A stretch of DNA of 64,000 nt, taken from NCBI RefSeq assembly GCF_000413855.1, contig NZ_ATGG01000024.1:42829-106828 (forward strand), in the 5' to 3' direction. Source of the DNA: Acinetobacter gyllenbergii CIP 110306 = MTCC 11365 (lineage in GTDB: Bacteria; Pseudomonadota; Gammaproteobacteria; Pseudomonadales; Moraxellaceae). The first letter of the stretch is position 1; the number at the start of each line of letters is the position of its first letter. This document shows positions 25,644 through 35,840 of this stretch, piece by piece. A program made the translations under genes and the position numbers. The notes under the pieces are model-generated. The model did no database searches. It was not told the DNA's origin and saw only the letters and a program-made list of their open reading frames with translations.

Positions 25644-27077
25644 TTAAAGGACATCATCGCCAGCGAGCTGAATCTTAGCATCTGCTACCGCATTCATAAA
25701 TTGCTGATAGTCATTGAAATTACGTTCAGCTGACTGGGTCGCATAATCCTGTAAAACTTCAACGATGGTACTGCCTTCACCTAAATATCCCATCAATACA
25801 TCCGCATTGCCGGCTTTGGCATGTGCATGGGCTAAAGCGAGACCACAGCTTTCCGCATATTCATAAAAATATTCATCATCCATATCAGCAAGATCAACCG
25901 AAATTTTCATATCTCGTAACTGACGCACATGGAAATCTTGTTGTAAGCTGGAAAAGCCCAAGAAAATATCACTAGCCGCTTGCATCAATTGCTGTCCATG
26001 AATCACTCGCTCGCCTTCATGCTCAACCTTATCTTTAAATAGCGGACTGAGAATTGAAGGGTTGGCTTCTTTCATTTGTAAAATCAATGGTTCACGGTCT
26101 GCATCTTCAAATAAGGCAATCGCTGAACGGGTTCCGACACTACCGACCCCCACCACTTTCAGCGCTACATCGGTCCGTTGATAACGATCAAACAACACCT
26201 GTCGATCAAATTTCAATGAATCGCGATATCGTAGAAAGAATTCATCGACCTGCTGAGCAAAAGGTTCATCGGCTTTGGGATGCCACAGCAAAGGAGCATC
26301 ATCAATAAAATGTCTAAACCCAGTTTCAGCATCTTGTTGAGTGAGCTTTGGTAATACTGAATGCGCATTACGTTTTTGAGCTGAATCTAAATGCTTGGCG
26401 CGTATCTTCCTCAGTTTTCGGCATTCCGTGTTCTCTAATAAAGTCGTGGCATCGACCTTTTCATACCAAACTTGCAATGGTGATAAGGCCATATTTTCAA
26501 GCAAGTGTTTGCGGTAGCTATTCAGCATGGTTTTAATGGCTTTTAAACCACTGCGCTCTCCCAAACCAATGTCTTTGGCCGCAATCACAAAACTGGTCAC
26601 CAGACGTTTTAAATCCCACTCAAATGGCGCAACCAAGGTCTCATCAAAGTCATTGATACCGAATAACAGGTTACGTTCAGGACTGGCAAAACCGCCAAAG
26701 TTACTTAAATGGCAATCACCACAAATTTGCTGAAACAAGCCAGAATTGTATTGTTCCCATGCTTGGTCAAACAGCATCAATGCAGGCATTCCACGATAGA
26801 ACGTAAATGGCGAGACACTCATCCGCTTGGCACGAATCGGCTGTAATTGTGCTAGGCGTCCTTGATTGCTCCAATCATAAAGTGTTAACGCCGTGGTACC
26901 TTTGGGGCGTACTGAAAGTTGAGCCAAGTTTTCACGTGGAACTTTTTTTCGTTGTGTCTTACCTAATTGAAAGCCTTCGCTTTTGCTTAATAACTTGCCT
27001 TGATAACGATGTCGTGTGAGATCAATACTCTCTGCGGTCCAGAGTTGTTTTGGTAATTTTATTTGTTGTTTTGGCAT
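25644..27077 (-). CDS. DUF2252 protein
   Basis: 477 residues. The DUF2252 family resembles kinase-like phosphotransferases. Visible signatures: FYRGMPALMLFDQAW, GDCHLSNFGGFASPERNLLFGINDFDETLVAPFEWDLKRLVTSFVIAA (GDxHxxNFG with the DFD metal motif), VGVGSVGTRSAIALFEDADREPLILQMKEA, and a C-terminal CGLALAHAHAKAG. Biochemical function is unknown. It heads a unit with the Spo0M-like gene. Confidence 0.9.
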   Translation of the reverse strand: MPKQQIKLPKQLWTAESIDLTRHRYQGKLLSKSEGFQLGKTQRKKVPRENLAQLSVRPKGTTALTLYDWSNQGRLAQLQPIRAKRMSVSPFTFYRGMPALMLFDQAWEQYNSGLFQQICGDCHLSNFGGFASPERNLLFGINDFDETLVAPFEWDLKRLVTSFVIAAKDIGLGERSGLKAIKTMLNSYRKHLLENMALSPLQVWYEKVDATTLLENTECRKLRKIRAKHLDSAQKRNAHSVLPKLTQQDAETGFRHFIDDAPLLWHPKADEPFAQQVDEFFLRYRDSLKFDRQVLFDRYQRTDVALKVVGVGSVGTRSAIALFEDADREPLILQMKEANPSILSPLFKDKVEHEGERVIHGQQLMQAASDIFLGFSSLQQDFHVRQLRDMKISVDLADMDDEYFYEYAESCGLALAHAHAKAGNADVLMGYLGEGSTIVEVLQDYATQSAERNFNDYQQFMNAVADAKIQLAGDDVL

Positions 27078-27159
27078 AACACCCCCTATAAATCCAGTAG
27101 TGTTATAGCAATAATTTGAGTGAAAACGATAATAATTTTTTTTAATTCGATTTAGAACA

Positions 27160-27197
27160 CTGCCAAATATTCCATTTCATCCGGACATATTTGGCAG
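27160..27197 (-). terminator. Hairpin downstream of HAD hydrolase gene
   Basis: CTGCCAAATAT pairs perfectly with ATATTTGGCAG around a 16-base loop, 13 bases after the minus-strand stop. No adjacent T run. Confidence 0.5.
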
Positions 27198-27209
27198 CAA
27201 ATCAAAACT

Positions 27210-27860
27210 TTAGATCGACCAGTCTTGAATGTCCCAAGCCTGTTCCTGCGCTAGCTTTTCTAAACGATCATCTGGATTGACCGCAATTGCATGGGTGGCA
27301 TATTCCAGCAAGAAACGGTCGTTGATTGAATCAGAATAGGCCCACGACTCGGTCACGGAGCGACCAGCCAACCACTGATCCAGACGCGTAAGCTTGCCTT
27401 TTTGATAACACGGAATCCCTGTCACCTTGCCCGTATACTGTCCATCCACCACTTCTGCACTGGTGGCTATAATCTCGGTAATGCCAAATTCACGGAAAAT
27501 CGGTGCGGTAATAAAGTCACTGGTGGCGGTGATGCCGACAATGGCATGACCAAGATCTTGATGTTTTTTAATCGCCTCAAAACCTTTAGGGCGCATTTGT
27601 GGACGAATCACCTTTTGCATAAACAACTGATGTAACTCAGTTAAATAGGCATTGTCATGTTTGGTCAGGAATTCGAATACAAATTCATTATAGGCAATCG
27701 GGTCAAGCTGTCCCGCTTTATAGTCTTCATAAAACTTGTCATTCATTTGACGATGATGAACTGGATCAACCAAAGCCTCATTGACCAAAAACTCTCCCCA
27801 AGAATGGTCAGAATCGGTATTTAACAGCGTATGATCTAAATCAAACAAAGCCAATTGCAT
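27210..27860 (-). CDS. HAD-IB family hydrolase (SerB-like)
   Basis: 216 residues. HAD motif I is FDLDHTLLNTDSD at residue 6, motif II is in GITATSDFITAPI, and motif III/IV follows in YSDSINDRFLLEYATHAIAVNPD. A cap between motifs I and II and the length suit the HAD-IB subfamily (phosphoserine phosphatase-related). The substrate is not determined. It is divergent from rppH, and HAD-rppH-ptsP is, from memory, a conserved neighbourhood in related bacteria. Confidence 0.87.
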   Translation of the reverse strand: MQLALFDLDHTLLNTDSDHSWGEFLVNEALVDPVHHRQMNDKFYEDYKAGQLDPIAYNEFVFEFLTKHDNAYLTELHQLFMQKVIRPQMRPKGFEAIKKHQDLGHAIVGITATSDFITAPIFREFGITEIIATSAEVVDGQYTGKVTGIPCYQKGKLTRLDQWLAGRSVTESWAYSDSINDRFLLEYATHAIAVNPDDRLEKLAQEQAWDIQDWSI

Positions 27861-28044
27861 AGAATTTCTCGTTTAAACTGAAAATTAAGAAAAAAAATGT
27901 AAATCTATCTCCGCTAGTCGATAGAAATTCGTTAAGATCATAGCAATTTTTAAACATTTTACTTTGACCTTTTTCGAGTTGGACAAGAAGAGTGACTGTC
28001 CCCGAGATCAAAGTCAACGATATAGACAAAATTTAGGTAGCCAA

Positions 28045-28521
28045 ATGATCGACTCAGAAGGTTTCCGACCCAACGTCGGGATCATTTTGGCAAACGATGA
28101 CGGACAAGTTTTATGGGCAAAGCGCATTGGTCACAATGCTTGGCAATTTCCACAAGGAGGGATCCAATTTGGTGAAACCCCTGAGCAGGCACTTTTTCGT
28201 GAACTGAGAGAAGAAGTCGGTTTATTGCCCGAACACGTCCAAATTATAGCGCAAACAAAAGGTTGGCTGCGTTATCGTTTGCCACATCGGTACATTCGGT
28301 CAGATTCAGATCCGGTATGTATTGGACAAAAGCAAAAATGGTTTTTACTGAAGTTAACGGCATCGCCCCATCATATTCAGTTAAACCTATCAGACCCACC
28401 CGAGTTCGATGAATGGCAATGGGTGAGTTACTGGTACCCATTGGGTCAAGTGGTCAACTTCAAACGCGATGTTTACCGTAAAGCCATGATGGAATTATGT
28501 TTACAACTACCTCAGCGTTAA
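28045..28521 (+). CDS. rppH: RNA pyrophosphohydrolase
   Basis: 158 residues from ATG 28045 ([18 protein letters not shown]), the canonical RppH start; a TTG start 81 bases upstream would add an unrelated extension. The Nudix box is [20 protein letters not shown] with the EEVGL ending near residue 58. RppH converts 5'-triphosphate or diphosphate mRNA ends to monophosphate, which opens them to RNase E, encoded in this same window. The C-terminal [23 protein letters not shown] is a family signature. It is followed 93 bases later by ptsP, as in E. coli. Confidence 0.95.
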   Translation: MIDSEGFRPNVGIILANDDGQVLWAKRIGHNAWQFPQGGIQFGETPEQALFRELREEVGLLPEHVQIIAQTKGWLRYRLPHRYIRSDSDPVCIGQKQKWFLLKLTASPHHIQLNLSDPPEFDEWQWVSYWYPLGQVVNFKRDVYRKAMMELCLQLPQR

Positions 28522-28614
28522 TTGTCAAAGAATCATCACTTTAAGCAATGATTTTTGACAAGAGAGCTGTTATAACTAGGCCTATAACGATTCAATAAAT
28601 TGGAGTAAACATCC

Positions 28615-30909
28615 ATGTCAAACATGCAACTCGACACGCTTAGACGCATTGTGCAAGAAATCAATGCGTCCGTCAGTTTGCATGATTCCTTGGACATTAT
28701 GGTCAATCATGTGGCCGATGCCATGCATGTCGATGTCTGTTCAATTTATTTATTGGACGAGCGTAATCGTCGCTACGTGTTAATGGCCTCTAAAGGATTA
28801 AAAGCTGAGGCAGTTGGCACCGTATCGCTCAGTGTCGGTGAAGGCTTGGTTGGCTTGGTGGGGCAACGTGAAGAAATTGTTAACTTAGACAATGCGCCCA
28901 AACACGAACGCTTTGCCTATTTGCCTGAAACAGGTGAAGAACTATTTAACTCTTTCCTTGGCGTTCCTGTCATGTATCGCCGTAAGGTGATGGGCGTATT
29001 AGTCGTTCAAAATAAAGAATCACAAGACTTCAGTGAAGCGGCGGAATCCTTTTTGGTGACTTTGTGTGCACAACTCTCAGGGGTAATCGCCCATGCACAT
29101 GCGGTCGGCAATATTGATGTATTCCGTAAACCTAGCAACGGGCCAAGCTATAAAACCTTCCAAGGGGTATCGGGTGCTGGCGGTGTGGCTCTCGGTCGTG
29201 CCATCGTACTTTATCCCCCTGCTGATCTCGCTGCAATTCCTGATCGTGAAGCCGAGGACATTAGCGATGAATTGGAATTACTCGATCAAGCCATTGCAGC
29301 AGTACGTTTAGAGATACAATCGCTTGATGACAAAATGCAAGATTCACTGATGTCAGAAGAGCGTGCGCTGTTCAGCGTATTCTTGCGCATGTTAGATGAA
29401 AATGCCTTACCAAGCGAAATTAAAGACCATATTCGTGCAGGCAGTTGGGCACAAGGTGCTGTACGTAAAGTCATCGATAAACATGTGGCGCTGTTTGCGC
29501 AAATGGAAGATGACTATCTGCGTGAACGTGTCTCTGATCTGAAAGATCTTGGCCGCCGAATCTTGGCCTGCTTGCAAGAAAATGATACCAGTCACCGTGA
29601 ACTCAGTCCTGACAGTATTTTGATTGGTGAAGAGATCAGTACCGCAGCTTTGGTCGAATTGCCCGTCGATAATATCGCAGCGATTGTCACTTCTGAAGGC
29701 GCTGCCAACTCGCACATGGTCATCGTTGCACGTGCTTTGGGCATTCCAACTGTGGTCGGGGTAACCGAATTACCGATTACTACACTCGATGATATCGAGA
29801 TGATTGTAGATGCTTATCAAGGCCGTGTCTTCGTCAATCCACCACGTCGCCTACGTCAGCGCTATAAAGAAGTTCAAAAAGAAGAAGAACAAATCGCCAA
29901 AGATTTAAAGCAATACGAAACCAAAGATGCGATTACCCCAGACGGTGTCTCTATTCCTTTATTCGTCAATACCGGTTTGATGATTGATGTGGTTCGTGGT
30001 GTACAGCGCGGTGCCAAAGGTGTGGGACTGTACCGGAGTGAAATTCCGTTCATGCTACGTGAACGCTTCCCTGGTGAAGAAGAACAACGGGCCATCTATC
30101 GTCAACAGCTCAGCCATTTTGCCAACAAGCCTGTGATCATGCGTACCCTTGATATTGGTGCGGATAAAGACCTCCCTTATTTCAGTATTGAAGAAGAAAA
30201 TTCGGCTTTGGGTTGGCGTGGTTTACGCTTTACGCTGGATCATCCTGAAATTTTTTCTGCACAAATTCGGGCCATGCTCAAAGCCAGTATTGGCCTAAAT
30301 AATTTACATATCTTATTGCCGATGGTGACCAGCGTCAGTGAGGTTGAAGAAGTACTCTATCTCTTAGAACGTGACTGGATTGCAGTACAAGAAGAAGAGC
30401 AAGTCAAAATCACCAAACCGAAAATCGGCATCATGGTCGAAGTACCGAGTGTGCTGTTACAGATTGATGAATTTGCTGAGTTGGTCGACTTTTTCTCGGT
30501 GGGCTCTAACGATTTAACCCAGTATTTACTGGCAGTCGATCGGAATAACCCACATGTTGCCAACGTCTATTCACATTTCCACCCATCAGTACTACGTGCC
30601 TTAAAGCGCTTAGTTGAAGATTGTCATATCCATCAAAAACCGGTCAGTGTTTGTGGTGAAATGGCGGGAGATCCGCTGTCGGCCATTCTATTGATGGCAA
30701 TGGGCTTTAATACTTTATCGATGAGCTCAAGCAATATTCTGAGAGTCCGCAAAGCGATTTGCCATGTCCCAATGAGTGATGCCAAAAAACTCTTGGATGA
30801 TGTACTGCAAATGAATAACCCACTGGTGATTAAAAGCTGGCTGGAACATTATTTCAAAACTCACGGCTTGGCTGATATGGTCAAATCCAATCGCATGCTC
30901 AATGTCTAA
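28615..30909 (+). CDS. ptsP: Phosphoenolpyruvate-protein phosphotransferase of the nitrogen PTS (EI-Ntr)
   Basis: 764 residues. A GAF sensor domain (about 1-150) precedes the enzyme I region. The phosphorylated His is in EGAANSHMVIVARALGIPTVVG, near residue 367. The PEP-binding barrel has KGVGLYRSEIPFMLR, MRTLDIGADKDLPYF, GIMVEVPSVLLQIDEFA, FFSVGSNDLTQYLLAVDRN, and the catalytic Cys in VCGEMAGDPL. It starts the nitrogen/potassium-linked PTS relay (EI-Ntr to NPr to EIIA-Ntr); glutamine sensed by GAF is known from other species. Confidence 0.95.
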   Translation: MSNMQLDTLRRIVQEINASVSLHDSLDIMVNHVADAMHVDVCSIYLLDERNRRYVLMASKGLKAEAVGTVSLSVGEGLVGLVGQREEIVNLDNAPKHERFAYLPETGEELFNSFLGVPVMYRRKVMGVLVVQNKESQDFSEAAESFLVTLCAQLSGVIAHAHAVGNIDVFRKPSNGPSYKTFQGVSGAGGVALGRAIVLYPPADLAAIPDREAEDISDELELLDQAIAAVRLEIQSLDDKMQDSLMSEERALFSVFLRMLDENALPSEIKDHIRAGSWAQGAVRKVIDKHVALFAQMEDDYLRERVSDLKDLGRRILACLQENDTSHRELSPDSILIGEEISTAALVELPVDNIAAIVTSEGAANSHMVIVARALGIPTVVGVTELPITTLDDIEMIVDAYQGRVFVNPPRRLRQRYKEVQKEEEQIAKDLKQYETKDAITPDGVSIPLFVNTGLMIDVVRGVQRGAKGVGLYRSEIPFMLRERFPGEEEQRAIYRQQLSHFANKPVIMRTLDIGADKDLPYFSIEEENSALGWRGLRFTLDHPEIFSAQIRAMLKASIGLNNLHILLPMVTSVSEVEEVLYLLERDWIAVQEEEQVKITKPKIGIMVEVPSVLLQIDEFAELVDFFSVGSNDLTQYLLAVDRNNPHVANVYSHFHPSVLRALKRLVEDCHIHQKPVSVCGEMAGDPLSAILLMAMGFNTLSMSSSNILRVRKAICHVPMSDAKKLLDDVLQMNNPLVIKSWLEHYFKTHGLADMVKSNRMLNV

Positions 30910-30940
30910 ACGAGACATTTCGATATAAGACCAAACATAA

Positions 30941-30974
30941 AAAAGGGCGACTCGTTCAACACCGTCGCCCTTTT
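30941..30974. terminator. Terminator between ptsP and YbaY-like gene
   Basis: AAAAGGGCGAC pairs with GTCGCCCTTTT around a 12-base loop; it serves both convergent genes. Confidence 0.88.
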
Positions 30975-30986
30975 CAATATATCTCT

Positions 30987-31436
30987 TTATTTTACTGAAC
31001 GCAGGTAAATCTGCTGTTTAGCACCATTCAAACTCACGCTCGGAAATTGACGATCATAATCAATCAAGATGGCATCTTTACCCGTTAAATTTTTGGCATC
31101 TGATTCCCAAGTCACATAGTATTTGATTTTAGCATCATCACGGACTGGTGGCTGAATGCGCTGACGGTGATCCGCTGGGACGGTAAAATCAACGCTAAAT
31201 GGTACTTGAGAGATTGCAACTTTTTTCTGTTGAATCAAGGTTGCTGGAACATCCGCGATCTGACTGTCCACGGCATATAAACTTACGGTGCCCTGTTGCG
31301 GAGTTACGGTATAACTACCTTGACCCACAAACTCAACCTTCACGGAATTTGCTTTAGTCTCATCTTTTTGTGGCATGGAAGTACAACCTGCTAAAACAGT
31401 TAAAGACAACCCGAAACCTAATGCTAGTTTTTTCAT
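30987..31436 (-). CDS. YbaY-like lipoprotein
   Basis: 149 residues from ATG 31436 (MKKLALGFGLSLTVLAGC), with a textbook lipobox LAGC at about residue 18; the upstream alternative start adds hydrophobic residues before the signal. The mature domain VPATLIQQKKVAISQVPFSVDFTVP resembles the YbaY domain, a small beta-sandwich of outer-membrane lipoproteins of unknown function. It stands alone, converging on ptsP, with AAAGAG as ribosome-binding site. Confidence 0.72.
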   Translation of the reverse strand: MKKLALGFGLSLTVLAGCTSMPQKDETKANSVKVEFVGQGSYTVTPQQGTVSLYAVDSQIADVPATLIQQKKVAISQVPFSVDFTVPADHRQRIQPPVRDDAKIKYYVTWESDAKNLTGKDAILIDYDRQFPSVSLNGAKQQIYLRSVK

Positions 31437-32020
31437 TTTTTTAATCTCTTTAAAGATAATCCAAAATAACATAGCAAACGTTAAAATATGAAAGCTTTAC
31501 ATATTTGCTACTCAGCTTTCGATGTCAGAAACCCCAAGCAATTGATTAACTTTTATACACAACAAAAACCATAACAGAAACCGTTCTGGGCCTTTTTACA
31601 TAACTCCAACATGTAAAGGCGCTATTTTTCAGCAAAAATGGTGGCTCTCAAATTTTATTAATCTAGCGTCCGATTCAGTTTTCATTAAAACCAAGCAAAG
31701 TAGTAAGTCTTTATTTTTAAATTATCTTTTATCTTTTTTTAACAATTTTTATATCCACAAATACGCTACTCATGTTTAAGATTTAGACAGCTTCAATCGA
31801 ATAAAGCATTTATGACATCAACTTTAATCCATTGGAAAAAAAGCTTTCATCAACCTAGAGTAAAAATACAAAGGATGTGAACTTGATCATTATAAATCGC
31901 ACTTAGGCATCTGATATTTCGATACCCAATTTGCACATGAGACAGTTAAGCATTCATATCTTTGAACGGTCAAACAATTGAGGTGACCTAGCTCACAGGT
32001 CATCTTGATGGAGATAGAAT
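31437..32020. other. 584-base gap upstream of catalase
   Basis: No open frame that I can support. It holds a hairpin GCCTTTTTACAT (31590-31601) with ATGTAAAGGC (31611-31620), then AT-rich DNA, and near the katA start an inverted repeat TGACCT-N7-AGGTCA. No OxyR-type motif was convincing by eye. Confidence 0.6.
31984..32002 (+). promoter_or_regulatory. Inverted repeat TGACCT-N7-AGGTCA just upstream of katA
   Basis: A perfect 6-base inverted repeat with a 7-base gap, 18 bases before the ATG and adjacent to the ribosome-binding site (GATGGAGAT). It may be a protein-binding site or a small leader hairpin. Confidence 0.4.
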
Positions 32021-33541
32021 ATGAGCCAAGACGATAAAAAATGTCCTTATAGCCACTTAACCACTGATTTTGGTGCACCTGTGGTTGATAACCAAAATAG
32101 TATGACCGCTGGCGCTAGAGGACCGTTATTAGCCCAAGATTTATGGCTAAATGAAAAACTTGCCAACTTTGTCCGTGAAGTGATTCCTGAGCGCCGTATG
32201 CATGCTAAAGGTTCTGGTGCATTTGGTACATTCACCGTCACCCATGATATTACGCAATATACCCGCGCTAAAATCTTTAGCGAAATTGGTAAAAAAACCG
32301 AGATGTTTGCGCGCTTTACCACGGTTGCAGGTGAACGCGGTGCAGCAGATGCAGAACGAGACATTCGTGGTTTTGCTTTAAAATTTTATACCGAAGAAGG
32401 TAACTGGGATATGGTGGGAAATAACACCCCTGTATTCTTCTTGCGTGACCCGCGTAAATTCCCTGATTTAAATAAGGCCGTTAAGCGCGATCCTAAAACC
32501 AACCTACGTAGCGCAACCAATAACTGGGATTTCTGGACTTTACTACCCGAAGCGTTACATCAAGTGACCATCGTGATGTCTGATCGTGGTATTCCTGCAA
32601 GTTATCGTCATATGCATGGTTTTAGTAGCCATACCTACAGCTTCATTAATGCTGCCAATGAACGTTTCTGGGTAAAATTCCACTTTAGAACGCAACAAGG
32701 GATTAAAAACTTAACCGATGCAGAAGCTGGTGAATTGGTGGGTCAAGATCGTGAAAGTCATCAGCGTGATTTATTTGATGCGATTGAACGTCAAGACTAT
32801 CCAAAATGGACGCTTTTCGTGCAAATCATGCCCGAGCAAGATGCCGAGAAAGTTCCGTATCACCCATTCGATCTAACCAAAGTATGGCCTCACGGTGATT
32901 ATCCACTGATTGAAGTTGGTGAGTTTGAACTAAATCGGAATTCTGAGAACTTCTTCTTGGATGTTGAACAATCTGCTTTTGCTCCAAGTAACCTAGTACC
33001 AGGCATTAGTGCTTCACCAGACCGTATGTTACAGGCACGCCTGTTTAACTATGCCGATGCTCAACGCTATCGCTTGGGTGTGAACTATCAACAAATTCCA
33101 GTCAATGCTGCACGCTGCCCTGTACATAGTAATCACCGTGATGGCCAAGGTCGTACCGATGCCAACTATGGCGGCTTACCGCACTACGAACCAAACAGCT
33201 TTGGTCAATGGCAAGAGCAACCTCAGTACAAAGAACCGCCATTAAAAATTAATGGTGATGCTGATTTCTGGGATTACCGTGAAGATGATAATGACTACTT
33301 CAGCCAACCACGTGCCTTGTTCGAATTGATGACACCTGAACAACAAGATGCATTATTTGGTAATACGGCTCGTGCCATGGGTGATGCCTTAGACTTCATC
33401 AAGTATCGTCATATCCGTAATTGCTATGCTTGCCATCCTGCTTATGGTGAAGGTGTAGCGAAAGCATTAGGCATGACCGTTGCAGATGCTCAAGCTGCTC
33501 GTGAAACCGATCCAGCCCGTCATTTACCTAGTTTTCTGTAA
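32021..33541 (+). CDS. katA: Monofunctional haem catalase
   Basis: 506 residues, a small-subunit (clade 3-type) catalase that breaks down hydrogen peroxide. The distal His is in [14 protein letters not shown] near residue 60, the Asn in [19 protein letters not shown] near 133, and the proximal haem-ligand Tyr in [23 protein letters not shown] near 345. No signal peptide, so probably cytoplasmic. The gene has a long upstream region and a strong terminator and stands alone; OxyR control is known for such genes but no box is evident. Confidence 0.95.
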   Translation: MSQDDKKCPYSHLTTDFGAPVVDNQNSMTAGARGPLLAQDLWLNEKLANFVREVIPERRMHAKGSGAFGTFTVTHDITQYTRAKIFSEIGKKTEMFARFTTVAGERGAADAERDIRGFALKFYTEEGNWDMVGNNTPVFFLRDPRKFPDLNKAVKRDPKTNLRSATNNWDFWTLLPEALHQVTIVMSDRGIPASYRHMHGFSSHTYSFINAANERFWVKFHFRTQQGIKNLTDAEAGELVGQDRESHQRDLFDAIERQDYPKWTLFVQIMPEQDAEKVPYHPFDLTKVWPHGDYPLIEVGEFELNRNSENFFLDVEQSAFAPSNLVPGISASPDRMLQARLFNYADAQRYRLGVNYQQIPVNAARCPVHSNHRDGQGRTDANYGGLPHYEPNSFGQWQEQPQYKEPPLKINGDADFWDYREDDNDYFSQPRALFELMTPEQQDALFGNTARAMGDALDFIKYRHIRNCYACHPAYGEGVAKALGMTVADAQAARETDPARHLPSFL

Positions 33542-33558
33542 ACCTTAAATATTGAAAT

Positions 33559-33586
33559 AAAAAGCCATCCTCGGATGGCTTTTTTA
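33559..33586 (+). terminator. Terminator of katA
   Basis: AAAGCCATCC-TC-GGATGGCTTT followed by Ts. Confidence 0.9.
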
Positions 33587-33633
33587 ATGCAGTTGAGTGA
33601 CAATTTATTCAACACCCAATTAGAACAATAAAT

Positions 33634-34074
33634 ATGCTGAAATCATTAGAACACCTAATCCAAAACCATGACATTATTCTGTTTGATGCAGAGTGCGTGC
33701 TATGCTCAGCTTGGGCAGATTTTATGATCAAGCATGATCCACACTGCCAATTCAAACTGGTCTCGGTGCAATCCAATCTGGGGCAGCAGTTATTAACGCG
33801 ATATCACTTCCCAACTGACCAGATTGAAACCATGCTGTTACTAGAAAAAGGTCAATGCTATACCGAATCGACGGCCTTTCTTCGTATTATGCAGCGACTG
33901 GATTTCCCTTATCGCAGCTTGAAATATGCCCGTCTTGTGCCTCAAGCCATCCGAGATTTTGCTTATCGCCGTATCGCCTTAAATCGCTATCGCCTGTTTG
34001 GTAAAACGGAACAATGTTATGTCGTGACCCCAGATATTCAGCAGCATTTCCTCGTGGATGAACTTGTCACATGA
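33634..34074 (+). CDS. DCC-family (DUF393) thioredoxin-like protein
   Basis: 146 residues. The motif ILFDAECVLCSAW gives the DxxCxxC signature of the DCC family near residue 19, predicted to have a thioredoxin-like fold with an active-site Cys pair. C-terminal ARLVPQAIRDFAYRRIALNRYRLFGKTEQC is also typical. The stop overlaps the next start by 4 bases (ATGA), so the DoxX-like gene is translationally coupled. The redox partner is unknown. Confidence 0.88.
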   Translation: MLKSLEHLIQNHDIILFDAECVLCSAWADFMIKHDPHCQFKLVSVQSNLGQQLLTRYHFPTDQIETMLLLEKGQCYTESTAFLRIMQRLDFPYRSLKYARLVPQAIRDFAYRRIALNRYRLFGKTEQCYVVTPDIQQHFLVDELVT

Positions 34075-34478
34075 ACAGCGAAAACCAAACCATTCAGCAG
34101 ATCTTAAGGTTTTGTCAGTGGGTGATTGCCAGCCTTTGGATGTATCAGGGCCTGATTCCCAAGTTAATTTTTCAGGTGCAAGATGAGCACTATGTTTGGC
34201 AGCAACTCAATATCGCTCCATCATATATTGCTTGGATGATTTCACTTTCAGGTCTCGCCGAAATTATTTTTGGTAGTCTTTTTTTATGGATCCAACATAA
34301 ATATCTGCACTGGCTCAACATCATCAGCCTGATTGGCTTATTGATTGTCGTTTTAGTGATTTATCCAGACAAGATCTATCAGGCCTTTAACCCTGTGGTC
34401 ATGAATATTGCATTGGCAAGCCTTTCTGTGATTTCACTGTGGTGTATCAAAGCATTACAAAATGCTAAGCACGGATAA
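34071..34478 (+). CDS. DoxX-like membrane protein
   Basis: 135 residues with four predicted membrane helices, opening with RFCQWVIASLWMYQGLIPKLIF, the form seen in DoxX-like proteins. SGLAEIIFGSLFLWIQHKYLHWLNIISLIGLL and MNIALASLSVISLWCI complete the fold. It overlaps the DCC gene at its start and overlaps the convergent metallo-hydrolase gene by 14 bases at its end. DoxX-type proteins are often linked to thiol oxidation, which fits the partner, but no function is shown. Confidence 0.8.
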   Translation: MNSENQTIQQILRFCQWVIASLWMYQGLIPKLIFQVQDEHYVWQQLNIAPSYIAWMISLSGLAEIIFGSLFLWIQHKYLHWLNIISLIGLLIVVLVIYPDKIYQAFNPVVMNIALASLSVISLWCIKALQNAKHG

Positions 34479-35517
34479 AGTGCCCTTCACGAATACAATA
34501 AAATGGATTGACCAATTTTGAAGACGATTTCATGGCTTGCTGCAGTTCATGTTCAGGCGCATCACGATCTTCATCCGTAAGCTGGAAGGTACGGTAATGT
34601 ATCGCCAAAGAACGATGGGCATGCAGATCTAAATGGGCATGAAAAGCATCTTGCGGATTCATATGCACATAACGCATCAGCATACGTGGCTCATATGCTC
34701 CGATCGGCAATAACGCCACTCGCGCGTCACCATAACGTTCATGGATCTGTTTAAAGTGGGTGGAATAGCCGGTATCACCCGCAAAGAAACAATGGCCTGT
34801 TTTGGCGAGTAAGGAGAAACCGCCCCACAAAGCCCGATTTTGATCTCTCACCCCACGCCCAGAAGTATGCTGTGCAGGTGTATACGCGATCTTCAACTCA
34901 TCATGAAACGGAATTTCCTGCCACCAATCCATTTCAATCACATGTAAATGCTTAGGTAGATAATAGCCATTGCCCAAGCCCGTATAAATCGGCATTTCGA
35001 ATTTCTGATGTAACCATTCTAAAGTCGCCAAATCCATATGATCATAATGATTGTGGCTTAACAACACCCCATGAATGCTTGGCAAATGCTCTAAGGCAAT
35101 TCCCGCAGGACAGACACGGCGTGGGCCATTGCCCTGTTTCGGGCTGACATACTCACACCAGACAGGATCGGTTAGGAAATTATAAGGACCAATTTGAATA
35201 AGCACCGTGGCATGACCCACAAACCAAATTTGCCAGTCATTCAAATCGGCATGCGGGCGGTTCTGCGGCAGCTCCAACATGTGATTACGCAAAGTCCATT
35301 CATGTGAACGGTCTACATTCCAGGTATAAGACTGTCGTGTCGCCAGCCATTTGAGCAAACCTTTACGATCAAATGGGGTTAAGGGTTTCTGTAAATTATA
35401 AAAACGGTCAATGCCACAATGGTCAGAAGCCTCATGTGGAAAAGGAGGTTTCCCCCAAGTATGGCTCAAGCAAGATTGTGTCGGCAATTGGTAGGTTAAT
35501 GTCGGCTTATCTTTCAT
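34465..35517 (-). CDS. MBL-fold metallo-hydrolase, NAPE-PLD/UlaG-like
   Basis: 350 residues. The beta-lactamase-like fold starts with WFVGHATVLIQIGPYNFLTDPVW; the metal ligands are in LLSHNHYDHMD (HxHxDH), the distal His in TPAQHTSGRG, and the Asp in CFFAGDTGY. RALWGGFSLLAKTG and LPIGAYEPRMLMRYVHMNPQDA place it in the NAPE-phospholipase D-like group (COG2220), whose bacterial substrates are mostly unknown. Its 3' end overlaps the convergent DoxX-like gene by 14 bases. Confidence 0.9.
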   Translation of the reverse strand: MKDKPTLTYQLPTQSCLSHTWGKPPFPHEASDHCGIDRFYNLQKPLTPFDRKGLLKWLATRQSYTWNVDRSHEWTLRNHMLELPQNRPHADLNDWQIWFVGHATVLIQIGPYNFLTDPVWCEYVSPKQGNGPRRVCPAGIALEHLPSIHGVLLSHNHYDHMDLATLEWLHQKFEMPIYTGLGNGYYLPKHLHVIEMDWWQEIPFHDELKIAYTPAQHTSGRGVRDQNRALWGGFSLLAKTGHCFFAGDTGYSTHFKQIHERYGDARVALLPIGAYEPRMLMRYVHMNPQDAFHAHLDLHAHRSLAIHYRTFQLTDEDRDAPEHELQQAMKSSSKLVNPFYCIREGHFIRA

Positions 35518-35812
35518 GTAGGTCTTCTTTGGTGGAATCTCATCGCATGAGGTGAATGGTTTGGTATACCGTTTAGGTCATGGACTATTTTTTAATGCGA
35601 TCGCCTTTCAAATCGTAATGATTTTTTTAGGATTCTCGTTTTATTCCAGTTTCTAACATCGGTCTTTGATCCTAACATAAGCTTATGCCATATGTTGATT
35701 TTCTCTCGCTGAGTCAACACAATTTTACCGAACTAATAAGGCATAATGACAATTCAGTCCCAAGTAGAAATAAATCATTTTTGCTATTTTTTATATTTTA
35801 GAAAAAAGCATA
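35518..35812. other. Gap between metallo-hydrolase and LysR genes
   Basis: About 300 AT-rich bases between divergent genes; no further gene or structured element seen before the LysR promoter. Confidence 0.6.
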
Positions 35813-35840
35813 TTGTATATAAAACAAGCTTAGATATAAT
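35813..35840 (+). promoter_or_regulatory. Promoter upstream of LysR gene
   Basis: TTGTAT (35813-35818), a 16-base spacer and a perfect TATAAT (35835-35840). The predicted transcript starts about 60 bases before the ATG at 35908, which argues for that start and against the longer frame opening at 35746. Confidence 0.6.
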
